From: Pseudarthrobacter sp. NS4
GTDB taxonomy: Bacteria; Actinomycetota; Actinomycetes; Actinomycetales; Micrococcaceae
DNA: 64,000 nucleotides
Reading direction: 5' to 3'
Assembly: GCF_024758005.1 (NCBI RefSeq)
Contig: NZ_CP103288.1
Coordinates: forward strand, 1,860,001 to 1,924,000
Shown here: piece after piece, positions 51,240 through 59,849 of the stretch
How positions within the stretch are numbered: position 1 is the first letter of the stretch
Layout of the letters: every line of letters starts with the position of its first letter
The notes under the pieces: generated by a model
The model's input: the letters and a program-made list of their open reading frames with translations, nothing else
Database searches by the model: none
What the model was told of the DNA's origin: nothing
Translations under genes and position numbers: made by a program

Positions 51240-51354
51240 GGCTGACCACCGCCGGCACATCATTGCCTACAGTCGTGCCGCACTGGATCAAGGCATCACG
51301 CTGGCGGTTCAGGAGATCATGGACAGCTCTCCGTCCGCGACTCAAGGCCTCTGA
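51232..51354 (+). CDS. Possible 40-residue protein coupled to the preceding gene
   Basis: ATG 51232 overlaps the previous stop by eight bases. The short product (MNKADHRRHIIAYSRAALDQ onward) is amphipathic helical. Only the overlap and composition support it. Confidence 0.3.
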   Translation: MNKADHRRHIIAYSRAALDQGITLAVQEIMDSSPSATQGL

Positions 51355-51582
51355 TTTCTCGACTCGAGGATACAGTCGCCCGGGTTGAACTGGTTGACTC
51401 AGGTGCCGTTCGGCTACATTGAACAACGCGATTGTCGACCTTGGCCACGGGAAACACTGACAGGATTCTGACTATGTCATCAGGAAGCCACTGCGATGAC
51501 TCCCGTGAGAAAAGCCCGATTCATGATGGTACCGAGTCCAAGTGCTGCTCTCGCACTCCTCACCTTGGCCCAGAATGGTTCG

Positions 51583-51915
51583 ATGATTACCTGCGTCGTG
51601 CACTACACGATTGATCCTGCCAAGATCACCGAGTTCGAAGCCTTCGCCGCAGCCTGGATACGGCTGGTTGACCGTCATGGCGGGGAGCATCATGGCTATT
51701 TCCTGCCGGGCGAAGGTGCCAGCGATCAGGCGCTTGCCTTGTTTACCTTCCCGTCGCTGGATGCTTACGAGCAGTACCGCCAGCTCTTTGGTGTGGACCC
51801 TGACTTCATCGCAGCCGACCGCATCCGTGACACTTCCGGCTGTGTGATCCGCCACGACCGGACCCTCATGCGTCCGCTCCTGCCGGGCGACCTGCCCCCT
51901 GCAGGGACCCACTAG
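51583..51915 (+). CDS. NIPSNAP-family protein
   Basis: ATG 51583 gives 110 residues (MITCVVHYTIDPAKITEFEA). The pattern of a short alpha/beta ferredoxin-like domain with FAAAWIRLVDRHGGEHHGYF and ALFTFPSLDAYEQYRQLFG matches the NIPSNAP family. Bacterial members are small putative monooxygenase-like or binding proteins. The frame is open upstream, but that part lacks similarity. Confidence 0.85.
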   Translation: MITCVVHYTIDPAKITEFEAFAAAWIRLVDRHGGEHHGYFLPGEGASDQALALFTFPSLDAYEQYRQLFGVDPDFIAADRIRDTSGCVIRHDRTLMRPLLPGDLPPAGTH

Positions 51916-52068
51916 GAAAAGGGCTCCCCGCGATGCCCGCCCCGACAGCTGCCGACCCCTTTCACGCCGCATCAAAAGCGGTGGCTTTTGATCCGACTTA
52001 CCCTGTTCCCGGACAGGTCCAGGGTCGTAGGCTTGGCTGACATTTCATCGACTTCTCGGGAGGCAGCC

Positions 52069-52620
52069 GTGCACACGTCAAAGCGCACACCGAAGCGCAT
52101 GGACCGTTTAACCAGGGCCCGCCATCTTCAGGAAAACCTGGCACCCAAGGCGGCACGGGGGAAGGAATGGGCCACCCCCGGACTCGTGGCCGCGTTGCAA
52201 CGGGCGGTGTCCGGTCTGGACACCGGCCGGGAAGCAGCCTCGCCCCGGGCCCAGACCAAGTTGCGCCGGTTGGCAGAGGACCTGGGCGCAGGGGTGGAAC
52301 GGGTGAGGCCCCGGCTCCAGGAAGGACCGGGCCGGGTCCCACCCAAAACACCGCGCAAGACCCGTGCCGCTGTTGTCCCGCCGTTGAAGCAGGCAAGCCA
52401 GGGACAACGGAGAATGTTGTTGCTGCTGTGCGCGGTGGCCGCCCTCGCCACCGCCGCTGTCGCACTCCGGGAACTCCTTAGGGGCACCGGCGAAGAAGCG
52501 GCCCAGACAACCGAACCGGAGGCAGGGGACAGTGCCGAAGAGCGCGCTCCAAGGGGCGACGGCGTTACTGCCCAGAGCACGCCCGTATCCGGGGCCTCGG
52601 CACAGGATGCCTACCTCTGA
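52069..52620 (+). CDS. Single-pass membrane protein of unknown function
   Basis: GTG 52069 follows gggagg and gives 183 residues. The basic, helical N-terminal half (KRTPKRMDRLTRARHLQENL) resembles a DNA- or membrane-binding segment; one membrane helix occurs at about residues 115-135 (MLLLLCAVAALATAAVAL), then an acidic tail. No family is recognised; similar basic-plus-helix proteins are common in Arthrobacter. Confidence 0.6.
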   Translation: MHTSKRTPKRMDRLTRARHLQENLAPKAARGKEWATPGLVAALQRAVSGLDTGREAASPRAQTKLRRLAEDLGAGVERVRPRLQEGPGRVPPKTPRKTRAAVVPPLKQASQGQRRMLLLLCAVAALATAAVALRELLRGTGEEAAQTTEPEAGDSAEERAPRGDGVTAQSTPVSGASAQDAYL

Positions 52621-52734
52621 CCCCGTGCGCTTCATGCCCGGCCATTTCCGGGGAGGCAGGTTCGGCGACCGTGCCTCCGCTGCGGGGGACGGGTCCGCTC
52701 CGCCTTGTGGTTCCGGAAGCCGGCGTCCTGGTTC

Positions 52735-52914
52735 CTAGTCCTTCTTCTTGAAGGCGTCCTTGATTTTCTCGCCGGCCTGCTTCAGGTCCGACTTCGCCTG
52801 ATCGCCCTTGCCTTCGGCCTTCAGGCGGTCATCGCCGCTGGTTTCACCAGCAGCTTCCTTGCCCTTGCCGCCCAGCTTTTCAGCCGCATGACGGGCCTTA
52901 TCTCCCAAGCCCAT
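52735..52914 (-). CDS. CsbD-family stress protein
   Basis: ATG 52914 gives 59 residues: MGLGDKARHAAEKLGGKGKE, AAGETSGDDRLKAEGKGDQA, SDLKQAGEKIKDAFKKKD. This Lys/Glu/Gly-rich composition and the length are characteristic of CsbD-like proteins, small hydrophilic stress-induced helical proteins. Confidence 0.92.
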   Translation of the reverse strand: MGLGDKARHAAEKLGGKGKEAAGETSGDDRLKAEGKGDQAKSDLKQAGEKIKDAFKKKD

Positions 52915-53059
52915 GGTCTTATCCCTTCGGTCGGAACCCCGGCAGGGACACCCCGCGGGGCTGGCACTTCCATCGTAACCACCCACCTCCAGCAGCGGAT
53001 CAGTGCCACCGCAGTAATTTCGTGCCGGTGAGTCACCAAGGGCCGCTACCGCCGCCACC

Positions 53060-53300
53060 CTATAGAGGGGTTTGTTGGCTGCATAGGGTCATTAGCTTGA
53101 GGTGCGCCCCGGCCGGCGGGGGCAGGAACGCAGCTGGTTTGGCGTGAGTGGATAGTTCACGAATGGATTGGTCCTGGTCCAGGTCCAGGGCGAGACCCGC
53201 TAAACGTTCCGCGTCCATCATTTGACCGGAAGTCTTGATGCTGAGGACAGTATCGATCGCACCGTTCAGGTCTCCGGCGGTGAGGGGTCAGACGCAGTAC
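53060..53300 (-). pseudogene. Decayed Hpt-like paralogue
   Basis: One minus-strand frame reads LTAGDLNGAIDTVLSIKTSG, then QMMDAERLAGLALDLDQD, ending at a TAG at 53060-53062. This closely parallels the protein at 35907 (LTTGDLQGAVDAALSLKTSA, QMVGAERLAALAMDLE), again without the phosphoacceptor His. The upstream end is out of frame (VEVLRL in another frame near 53300), the N-terminal half is missing, and no start is present. Confidence 0.7.
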
Positions 53301-53340
53301 TTCAACGGGCTCTCCGTCCGTGCCGGGCAACGGGTCGGGC

Positions 53341-53550
53341 TCAGTGCGGGGAGTCCGCTTCCAGGTCCTCCATAACCCAGGCGAGGACGGCGAGTTCGTA
53401 TGGGGGAGGTTCGCGGATCCCGTACTGGAAGGCATCGAAGTCAAAGGCACTGGCACTGCCGCCGTTGCCCCAGTATCTGAGCCAGAGCCCTTCGAGGCTG
53501 ATGATTTTCAGTTCTATGAGGCATCGCGCTGTCCGCCGTGGGTCACTCAT
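53341..53550 (-). CDS. Small W..Y..GG-family protein (copy 2)
   Basis: The 69-residue protein has GLWLRYWGNGGSASAFDFDA followed by ELAVLAWVMEDLEA, matching the copies at 31461 and 55768. The N-terminus (MSDPRRTARCLIELKIIS) is a basic helix. It lies beside the decayed Hpt-like gene, as though the two travel together. The function is unknown. Confidence 0.7.
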   Translation of the reverse strand: MSDPRRTARCLIELKIISLEGLWLRYWGNGGSASAFDFDAFQYGIREPPPYELAVLAWVMEDLEADSPH

Positions 53551-53752
53551 CGCTGCACCTGATCACTGTTGGCGGCTTGACCGCCCGCCGATTTAGTCAG
53601 CTTACTTACTACATTCAGGGTAGGGGACAACGAGGCGGCAGCCAACCGGGGGAGCGGAAATTTCGGCGGGGGCCTGTGTCCTGGCTTTCCGACGCGTCCG
53701 TTAGGGGGTCTCGGGAGGTGACTCGGGGCGGGGGAGTTCCTACGATTAGCTC

Positions 53753-54491
53753 ATGGAATCGCCGGGGCACGCCGAGCACATCATCAGCCTGCACCAGCTT
53801 GGTGGCAGACAGTGCTGACCTTCAAACGGTCTTGAACGGCCTGACCGGTTTCGCTGCAGATGCGATCAGCAAGGCAGCCGGCCAAATGATCGACTGCGCG
53901 CTGACCTTGCGCCGGCGCAAACGGACCGCCACCGTGGCGGGCAGCAGCGACAAGGCCGTCATGCTTTGACCACATCGAACAAAGCCTTGCCCAGGGTCCC
54001 TGCCTGGACGCCTTGAACGTGGGCCGCCCGGTCCTGCTGGATGATGTAGCAACAGACAAGAACTGGCCCAGGTACAGCCGGGCCTTGGCGGCAGAGGGGT
54101 GCCGCAGCGCCCTTGGCGTGCCCATGGACCTGGGGAAAACAGCTGAGGCGGTGCTGAATTTTTTCGCTCCCACCGCCGGCGTGTTCACTGACACTGTCAT
54201 CAAGGAAGCCGAAGGGTTCGCGCACGTGGCCGGCAGTACCCTGCGCCTGGCGATCCGGATCGAGACCGGTGAACAGCTTAACGCGGACCTGAAAACCGCC
54301 ATGGCCACCAGGACCATCATCGATGCCGCCTGCGGCGTCATCATGGCACAGAACCGTTGCGCCACGACGACGCATTCAGACTGCTTGCCAAAGCCTCCAG
54401 CAACCGGAACCAAAAACTCCACCACGTCGCAGCAGACATCATCGCCCGCCTCGGAGTCACCCCCGACCAGCCCCTGCGCTTTGACGACTGA
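53753..54491 (+). pseudogene. GAF-ANTAR regulator with three frameshifts
   Basis: Pieces of one protein occur in shifting frames: start MESPGHAEHIISLHQL (53753), then VADSADLQTVLNGLTGFAAD, a shift near 53965, DHIEQSLAQGPCLDALNVGR and NWPRYSRALAAEGCRSALGV (GAF domain), then TRTIIDAACGVIMAQNRC, a shift near 54360, and DDAFRLLAKASSNRNQKLHH ending at 54491 (ANTAR domain). An intact gene would encode about 240 residues and regulate by RNA anti-termination. Three separate indels make function improbable. Confidence 0.85.
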
Positions 54492-54587
54492 CACCCGCGT
54501 AGCCGCTCCCGGTCCTGCCATATTCTTCGGGAGTGGGTGGCCTTCGTCGTCTGTGAGGTAGTGCCTAACGTGAGGAGGGATGCTGAG

Positions 54588-54995
54588 CTAGGGAGGTGGC
54601 GGGGGCGGGTCTGGAAGACTTTGTGACCGCCAGGGGCTGCGCCATTGCGGGGCATCCCAGCCATCCATAATGTAAATCCGCTCGTGCGCAACCCGGTCGC
54701 CCCGAAACTCCATCAGGCTCACGGTGAACATCCATGGCGCACCCTCATAACTGATCAGATTCTCCACAACAACCAAGTCCGCACGGTGAGTGATTCTACG
54801 CGTGTGGAACTTTATGTTTGCTGGATACTGTCTCCGCCATTCGCGGAAGTTTTCCACGCCTTCGAACCGCTCCCCGGACTGGGGGAACTCAAGCACCGCG
54901 TCGTCGTGATAGATCTCGTGGGCGATGTCCTCGTCCTTACCGGAGTACTCCCAGTGACGCTGCAGAGCCTGCAGGAGGTCCGTGTCTTCGAGCAT
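54588..54995 (-). CDS. SnoaL-like / NTF2-fold protein
   Basis: The 135-residue protein fits the NTF2-like cone fold: LLQALQRHWEYSGKDEDIAH, IYHDDAVLEFPQSGERFEG, ENFREWRRQYPANIKFHTRR and VSLMEFRGDRVAHERIYIMD. Such proteins range from isomerases to binding domains. The C-terminal poly-Pro tail (LPDPPPPPP) is unusual and may be readthrough past the original end. It is transcribed toward the GAF-ANTAR remnant. Confidence 0.85.
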   Translation of the reverse strand: MLEDTDLLQALQRHWEYSGKDEDIAHEIYHDDAVLEFPQSGERFEGVENFREWRRQYPANIKFHTRRITHRADLVVVENLISYEGAPWMFTVSLMEFRGDRVAHERIYIMDGWDAPQWRSPWRSQSLPDPPPPPP

Positions 54996-55250
54996 TACTC
55001 ACCTCGTCAGTCCAGGACCAATGTAACTTCAGGATCCTTTGACGACAATGCTTGAGGCCGGGCAGATCGCGGCCAGCTATAACTGAGCTGTATGGCCACG
55101 CAGATGGCATTGCGACCAGGTCAGAAAGAAGGCACCAACGATTTACGCGCACTTCCTGAGCATTGGAGAAGCTATTCCTTCCTGTATGACCTGTGGCGAG
55201 CCAGCCCGTCCACGGCGTAGGTGGGTCCGCCCAAGCTTTATGATTCACTA

Positions 55251-55700
55251 ATGGCTGACATGGATTCCTGGCCCACCGGCCGCCTGTTATCGACAGCGGC
55301 CAGACTGGTCGAACATTCCTGGAACGAGAAGCTGGCCGATGCCGGCCTCACCCATGCCGGGGTGATAGCCCTTGATGTCCTCTCGGCAGCCGAGGAGCCC
55401 ATGAGCCAGGCGATGATTGCCCAAAAGGTCCGTGTGCAGAACCAGACAATGGGTAAAACCTTGTCCCGCCTGGAGGCCTGGGGCTACATCCGCCGCCAGC
55501 CCAGCCCTTCTGACCGCAGAAGCCAGGTTGTCTCCATCACCGACGTCGGCGCCCGGGTGATCAACGAGGCCCGTGAAGTGGACCGCACGGTATTGACACG
55601 CGTGGCAGTGGATGGGGACAAGCTACGCAAGGAACTGCAAACCATCGTGCTCCTACTGGCCTCTGGAGCCAAGGAATCAAGCCGGGCGACCGGTAACTGA
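55251..55700 (+). CDS. MarR-family transcriptional regulator
   Basis: ATG 55251 gives 149 residues. The winged helix is clear: GVIALDVLSAAEEPMSQAMI, AQKVRVQNQTMGKTLSRLEA, WGYIRRQPSPSDRRSQVVSI (the wing with the conserved DxR). MarR proteins sense small ligands and usually repress a neighbour; the adjacent genes are convergent, so the target is unclear. Confidence 0.9.
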   Translation: MADMDSWPTGRLLSTAARLVEHSWNEKLADAGLTHAGVIALDVLSAAEEPMSQAMIAQKVRVQNQTMGKTLSRLEAWGYIRRQPSPSDRRSQVVSITDVGARVINEAREVDRTVLTRVAVDGDKLRKELQTIVLLLASGAKESSRATGN

Positions 55701-55767
55701 CTCGCCGTCCTGCAGCGGAGCGGTGGCACGTTAGTGGTGCACACGGCGCAGACATGAGAACCGTGGC

Positions 55768-56094
55768 TTACGCGCCCGCGCACGCATCTGCCTGCAGCGT
55801 CGTTACTGGATAGCGGGCTTTAGATGAGGTCGGGCACTGGCAGCACTGCGCCCTGGCCGGCTGCTTCAACAACTGCACCAACGCTTTGCTGATGGCTTCC
55901 AGAGTTAGTTCATCCAGCGCGAGAGCGAGTGCTTCCATTTCCGACCAGGCAAGGGGCACTAATTCATTGATGAAGGCGTCGAATTCAAAGGGATGACAGC
56001 GCCCGCCGTGATTCCAGTACGTGATCCATAGATCGATTGAAGCGACATTTTCCCGCTGCAGCAGGATCCTGGCTTCGTGCCGCAGGTCTCTCAT
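55768..56094 (-). CDS. Small W..Y..GG-family protein (copy 3)
   Basis: ATG 56094 gives 108 residues. The first 70 match the family (IDLWITYWNHGGRCHPFEFD, then AFINELVPLAWSEMEALALA, LDELTLEAISKAL). About 35 extra C-terminal residues with two Cys (ARAQCCQCPTSSKAR) are unlike the other copies and may derive from a lost stop. The function is unknown. Confidence 0.65.
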   Translation of the reverse strand: MRDLRHEARILLQRENVASIDLWITYWNHGGRCHPFEFDAFINELVPLAWSEMEALALALDELTLEAISKALVQLLKQPARAQCCQCPTSSKARYPVTTLQADACAGA

Positions 56095-56281
56095 AACCAA
56101 TCCTTGCTTCTGCTACCGGCACCCCGCAAGAACCCCAAAAATTAAGAACTAGCGGCCATGAGGTCAGCACTGGTACTGGAGATCGGCCAGGCGCCTAACG
56201 GAACCTTGAGGCAATGTCCAGAGATGGTGCGGACGACTACGGTCATCTCAGCGGCTTCGCAACTAGGTGAAGGTGTAGCCG

Positions 56282-57034
56282 TCAGAAACGGACTGGGGCG
56301 TAGCCGATGACCAGCGTGCCGAACCGTGCGGCGGTCTCGAGGTCGATTCTGGTGTCGGTGATGACCAGGTTGTCCCCGGCGATAATCAGGACGCTGCCGT
56401 TGCTTGCTGCATCCAGCCACTCAGCATCATCCGGGTTCTTGGAATTCAGTTGCTCCACGTAGAAGGTTTCCTCACCAACGGTGATGGTGACAAGACCGGT
56501 GCCGGTGATTGTCATGGCACAGCTTTCTTCCACCTCGGGAGCCTGTGCCAGGATCCGGCTGTACCCCGGACTCATGGCCAGCTCGAAACCGTGGAAGAGC
56601 AGAACCGATACCAGCACAGAGGTCAGTTCCCCTCCTGCCTCACGGCAGGTCAGGACCGGGACCAGCGTGTATGCCAGCGCCGCCACGATGGTTTCGGGAC
56701 TGCCGGGACCACTGGCTTCCTGGGTGAGGATCACCCGGGCGGCGAGGGGCGTCAGGGCTGTCGGCCTCCAGGCAGCCCTGCGGACGGTCAGCTCCGGTTC
56801 TTTGCATTTCCGGTGGGAGACATAGTTACTGAATGCGAGGTACTCCGTCCCGTCCGATGCGGTGCTTTCGGTGATGTCCACGCTCAAGGAGAGCAATTGG
56901 CCGGGCCGCAGCGGCCGGCCGCAGAACGTGCATTGTGCCGCGGTCGCCGCCGCCGTGGTCACATAGTACGGCGTGTCCCTGCCCTTAAAGGACTCCAGAC
57001 GCCCATCCCAGGCGACATTGTCAGTGACCGGCAT
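56282..57034 (-). CDS. Hypothetical protein with CxxC motif
   Basis: ATG 57034 gives 250 residues (MPVTDNVAWDGRLESF). Near residue 34 is CTFCGRPLRPGQLLSLSVD, with a later HRKC that could complete a zinc site. A C-terminal beta-rich half follows (ITGTGLVTITVGEETFYVEQ; VLIIAGDNLVITDTRIDLE). I do not recognise the family. It may be a two-domain zinc-binding and beta-sandwich protein. Confidence 0.6.
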   Translation of the reverse strand: MPVTDNVAWDGRLESFKGRDTPYYVTTAAATAAQCTFCGRPLRPGQLLSLSVDITESTASDGTEYLAFSNYVSHRKCKEPELTVRRAAWRPTALTPLAARVILTQEASGPGSPETIVAALAYTLVPVLTCREAGGELTSVLVSVLLFHGFELAMSPGYSRILAQAPEVEESCAMTITGTGLVTITVGEETFYVEQLNSKNPDDAEWLDAASNGSVLIIAGDNLVITDTRIDLETAARFGTLVIGYAPVRF

Positions 57035-57085
57035 GCCAGCGAGTCTATCCACCGGTCCCTGCCTCAGCAGCCTCAGCGCTGATGG

Positions 57086-57523
57086 TTACAGGTCCTCAAT
57101 GCCGGCCGGGGCTTGATTAGGGTGCGCTTGAGCCGCCTCGCTGCAGTCGGCAGGGTCGTGCTCCTGGAGCCATACCCTTGCATCGCTTAAGGAAAAGAAG
57201 AACTGCGTCGGGTAAACGCGGTGGTGGCGTGCCATGTAAAAGGTGGCAATGATTTCATCAACCGGTGAGGACCCAACAATCGCTGTCCGCGTGAAGGACC
57301 ATTCGGCGGCGAAAATAGCCCCTGCACGGTGGTCCAACCCCTTCAGCCCGGCCATTTCCACGAGTAGGGGCAGCCTTCGTCCGGCGCAGAACTCGCTGGC
57401 TTGGATCATCATGGCCCGTGCCGCATCTTCGTCAATCCAGGCACCGGGACTCCAGCACAGATGCACAAAGCCTTCGCGTAGCTCAACCTTGCCGATCCGG
57501 TCTTCCTGAGGTACCTCTGGCAT
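57086..57523 (-). CDS. DUF7793 (STAS-like) protein, copy 1
   Basis: The 145-residue protein has GFVHLCWSPGAWIDEDAARA, LPLLVEMAGLKGLDHRAGAI and SSPVDEIIATFYMARHHRVY, then FFFSLSDARVWLQEH, an order typical of the actinobacterial DUF7793 family, which looks like a STAS/SpoIIAA-type fold. The conserved SPVD...FY block and the FFxSxxxAxxWL tail are shared with the copy at 58592. The role is unknown; regulation in stress signalling is a guess. Confidence 0.75.
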   Translation of the reverse strand: MPEVPQEDRIGKVELREGFVHLCWSPGAWIDEDAARAMMIQASEFCAGRRLPLLVEMAGLKGLDHRAGAIFAAEWSFTRTAIVGSSPVDEIIATFYMARHHRVYPTQFFFSLSDARVWLQEHDPADCSEAAQAHPNQAPAGIEDL

Positions 57524-57602
57524 GGCGCTGCCTCTCCTGACTGGGACGTTTTAGTGGCAGTACCCCGTGGATGAATCAGGCAAAGCCGGCAGGGAACGGA
57601 AA

Positions 57603-57631
57603 AGCCCGCCAATGGGGGATGGGCGGGCTTC
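57603..57631 (-). terminator. Hairpin between minus-strand genes
   Basis: The arms 57603-57611 (aagcccgcc) and 57623-57631 (ggcgggctt) form a 9-base stem with T-rich sequence (ttttcc) beyond it on the minus strand. It probably ends transcription of the minus-strand genes to the right. Confidence 0.6.
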
Positions 57632-57733
57632 CGCTCCACACCGTAGATGGAAATAAGAAGAACAACGAGTGGATTAACACAGCGCAAAGTTCGTGTCGCA
57701 GGCATTGTCAGAGGAGGCATCTACGCTTCGCGC

Positions 57734-57973
57734 ATGACGACAGAATCTTTGGTCACCTTTTTTGTTCACTCCGTACCCATGGTCGGTGCCGGAGTGCTCA
57801 CCGTCCTTGCTATATGGCGAACGGCGAACTGGTCTAACGAGGACGTCCCTGCACTCCACCAATTAGGTGCGTCGGCTACGGGATGGGACATCCGCAGGGG
57901 GTGGACCCGCTGGGCCTCGGCAAGAGCAAAGCCGCATGGCGGAAGGTTGTTCTCCAGTTTGAGCGAAGGCTAG
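57734..57973 (+). CDS. Doubtful small membrane protein
   Basis: ATG 57734 gives 79 residues: MTTESLVTFFVHSVPMVGAG with one membrane helix to about residue 28, then a Trp/Arg-rich tail. RBS support is weak and there is no family similarity. Confidence 0.3.
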   Translation: MTTESLVTFFVHSVPMVGAGVLTVLAIWRTANWSNEDVPALHQLGASATGWDIRRGWTRWASARAKPHGGRLFSSLSEG

Positions 57974-58214
57974 TCAGGCTCCGTCCAGGGCGGGATACTC
58001 GCCGTCTGTGGTGGCGAGGGTTTCCATCCAGGTCGTCGCAGCGATGGCTGCGTCCAGTCCCGCCAGTGCTGAGGCTGTGGCCAGCCTTGAGTCTTTGACC
58101 GGCACGAGGTCATCCGTGGCCATGACGATCCTTGCCCTGGTCGGCAAGCTGCGCGAGCTGGGGCCGGAGCGTCTTGAGCTGCTCGTAGATGTGGGCAACA
58201 GTGCGTGTTTCCAT
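57974..58214 (-). pseudogene. Frameshifted small gene
   Basis: From ATG 58214 the frame reads METRTVAHIYEQLKTLRPQL, AQLADQG, then soon stops at 58110. A second frame continues with RIVMATDDLVPVKDSRLATA, ASALAGLDAAIAATTWMETL and ends at 57974. Joining them after ADQG by one base restores a protein of about 79 residues. I do not recognise the family. Confidence 0.5.
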
Positions 58215-58591
58215 GGGTCCGATCCTCTCAGAACAGGAGGGTGGTGGTCGTGGTTCGGTAGCGCTGATGCCGTTGTGGAGGGACGCGCAGATGTCACTGA
58301 TTTTCTTATGTTCCCAGAGGCTGGAGTGGGACACCACTACGGACCTAAAGACGCACCACCGATACCGGGTGACTTCCTTGTCGCAGAATTTATGATGACT
58401 ATCGATATCGCAGTCCGAGTTGCGGTACATAGTTGCGAGAATCGCCGGGGGTTTGGAAGCGGAACGTGCCCGAGCGCCTGATCGACCTCGTCACAGCAAC
58501 TCTTCGGACTCAACCAAGCTATGGCCTAAGCCCAACAGCACCGACGTTTGCCATAAGTACGCGGACGGTCCACCGTCGTGGCCGGGTCAGG

Positions 58592-58993
58592 TCAGGCAGC
58601 AGCGCTTTTCATTAGCCACTCCATGGCTTCTGTCCGGGAAGTGAAAAAGCGTTTGGGACGGGCTGTCTTGTTCATGGCCAAAACGAAGTTGGCAATGACT
58701 TTGTCTACGGGCGAGGCGCCCGGCAGCGCCACGTGTGATGCCTGGCAAGGCTGGGCGAAGACAGCCCGGGCCCCGCGGCTGACCTCGGACGTCGTGGCCA
58801 TGTCCACCAGCAATGGGCGTTCCGTTTGTCCGCGCAGCTCGTTGACCATCTGCACGGCCCCCTCAGCATCACTTGAGTGGATGATGGCCTGGCGCGACCA
58901 CTTCAGCTGAAGGATCCCGTGTTCGTCCAAAAACACTTCAGCTTTGCCTGATCCAACAGACACCATTATCTGTAACCCCCAAGCCTTCTTCAT
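58592..58993 (-). CDS. DUF7793 (STAS-like) protein, copy 2
   Basis: The 133-residue protein is closer to the family consensus than copy 1: EVFLDEHGILQLKWSRQAII, DAEGAVQMVNELRGQTERPL, LVDMATTSEVSRGARAVFAQ, ALPGASPVDKVIANFVLAMN and RFFTSRTEAMEWLMK. It starts MKKAWGLQIMVSVGSG; a second ATG nine codons later is an alternative. The role is unknown; the fold suggests partner binding like anti-sigma antagonists. Confidence 0.82.
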   Translation of the reverse strand: MKKAWGLQIMVSVGSGKAEVFLDEHGILQLKWSRQAIIHSSDAEGAVQMVNELRGQTERPLLVDMATTSEVSRGARAVFAQPCQASHVALPGASPVDKVIANFVLAMNKTARPKRFFTSRTEAMEWLMKSAAA

Positions 58994-59849
58994 TCATTCA
59001 ACCAAATGTAAACCGAATGGATAAAGAATGGCACCTATTGGGGGCCGGTTTCAGTGGGGCGGTCCGCCGCCAGTGGCTGGCTTGGGCTGGTGGTTGCCGG
59101 CGGACCTCGTTCCCGCAGGGGACCCACGCTGCTTACCTGGTGTCGGCGGCAAGCCCAGGGGAGTGGCTGGCCGGGGTGAATCCGTGGCCGGGGGACGGGC
59201 ATGCTCGCAGGGCTCGCCCTGGTCTGCGCTGCGCTGCCACCAGTGTTTGGGCGTCCACTCCACTTCGCTCCGTGGCCGGCTGTTGGGTACTGCCGGTCCG
59301 TCGCAGAGCTCCTGCCCGTCATCACCTGTTCCACGTCTTCGACCTTTTTGTGGCTGTCCTTCGGATCATACGGTTCCGCTCCGGCTCAAGCTCCTGACCC
59401 CTTCGTTCCTCAGGGGCCCTGCGGCACTGGAATTCTTCGACGGCGCTCCTACGTCGCTTATTTCCTTTCGAAGATTTCCAGCACCTTGCCCTGGCGGGAG
59501 GAGTCGCCTCCGTCGGCCCCGTAGAGCACTACGTGCCAGCAACAAAAAACAACTGTGAGTCTTGCAGTGGCTGGTCTGGGACTAGCTGGCAGCGTTGATG
59601 CCGGTCGTTCTGCCTGGCGCGTGACTCGAAAAAACAATTGCCCCTTGAGGGTGCATTCCCCCCGACTTGTCCGCGCTGGGTGGAGCGGCCGGCGCTGACC
59701 TGTCCCACGACGGTGGCTTGATTAGAAGCTTGCCCAGCCCCTGCGGTTGTGGCTCATCACAGTATTGCCTCGAAGTGACACCTCCCAGGTCCAGCGCCGG
59801 TCGTGATGCGACCAGTCTTGCCCGTTCGAAAGGAAGGAGGGTAGCCGCG
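58994..59849. other. Region without a supported gene; likely IS110 non-coding end at right
   Basis: Long frames on both strands have no family similarity. A short minus-strand tail near 59463-59530 (YGADGGDSSRQGKVLEIFE, then a stop) could be the end of a lost gene. The last 150-200 bases before 59850 resemble the upstream non-coding segment of an IS110 element, where a bridge RNA would be encoded. Confidence 0.4.

Noticed and set aside
59463..59540. Short minus-strand tail YGADGGDSSRQGKVLEIFE followed by a stop
   Set aside because: It looks like a protein end, but nothing upstream in the frame supports a gene; too short to name a family.
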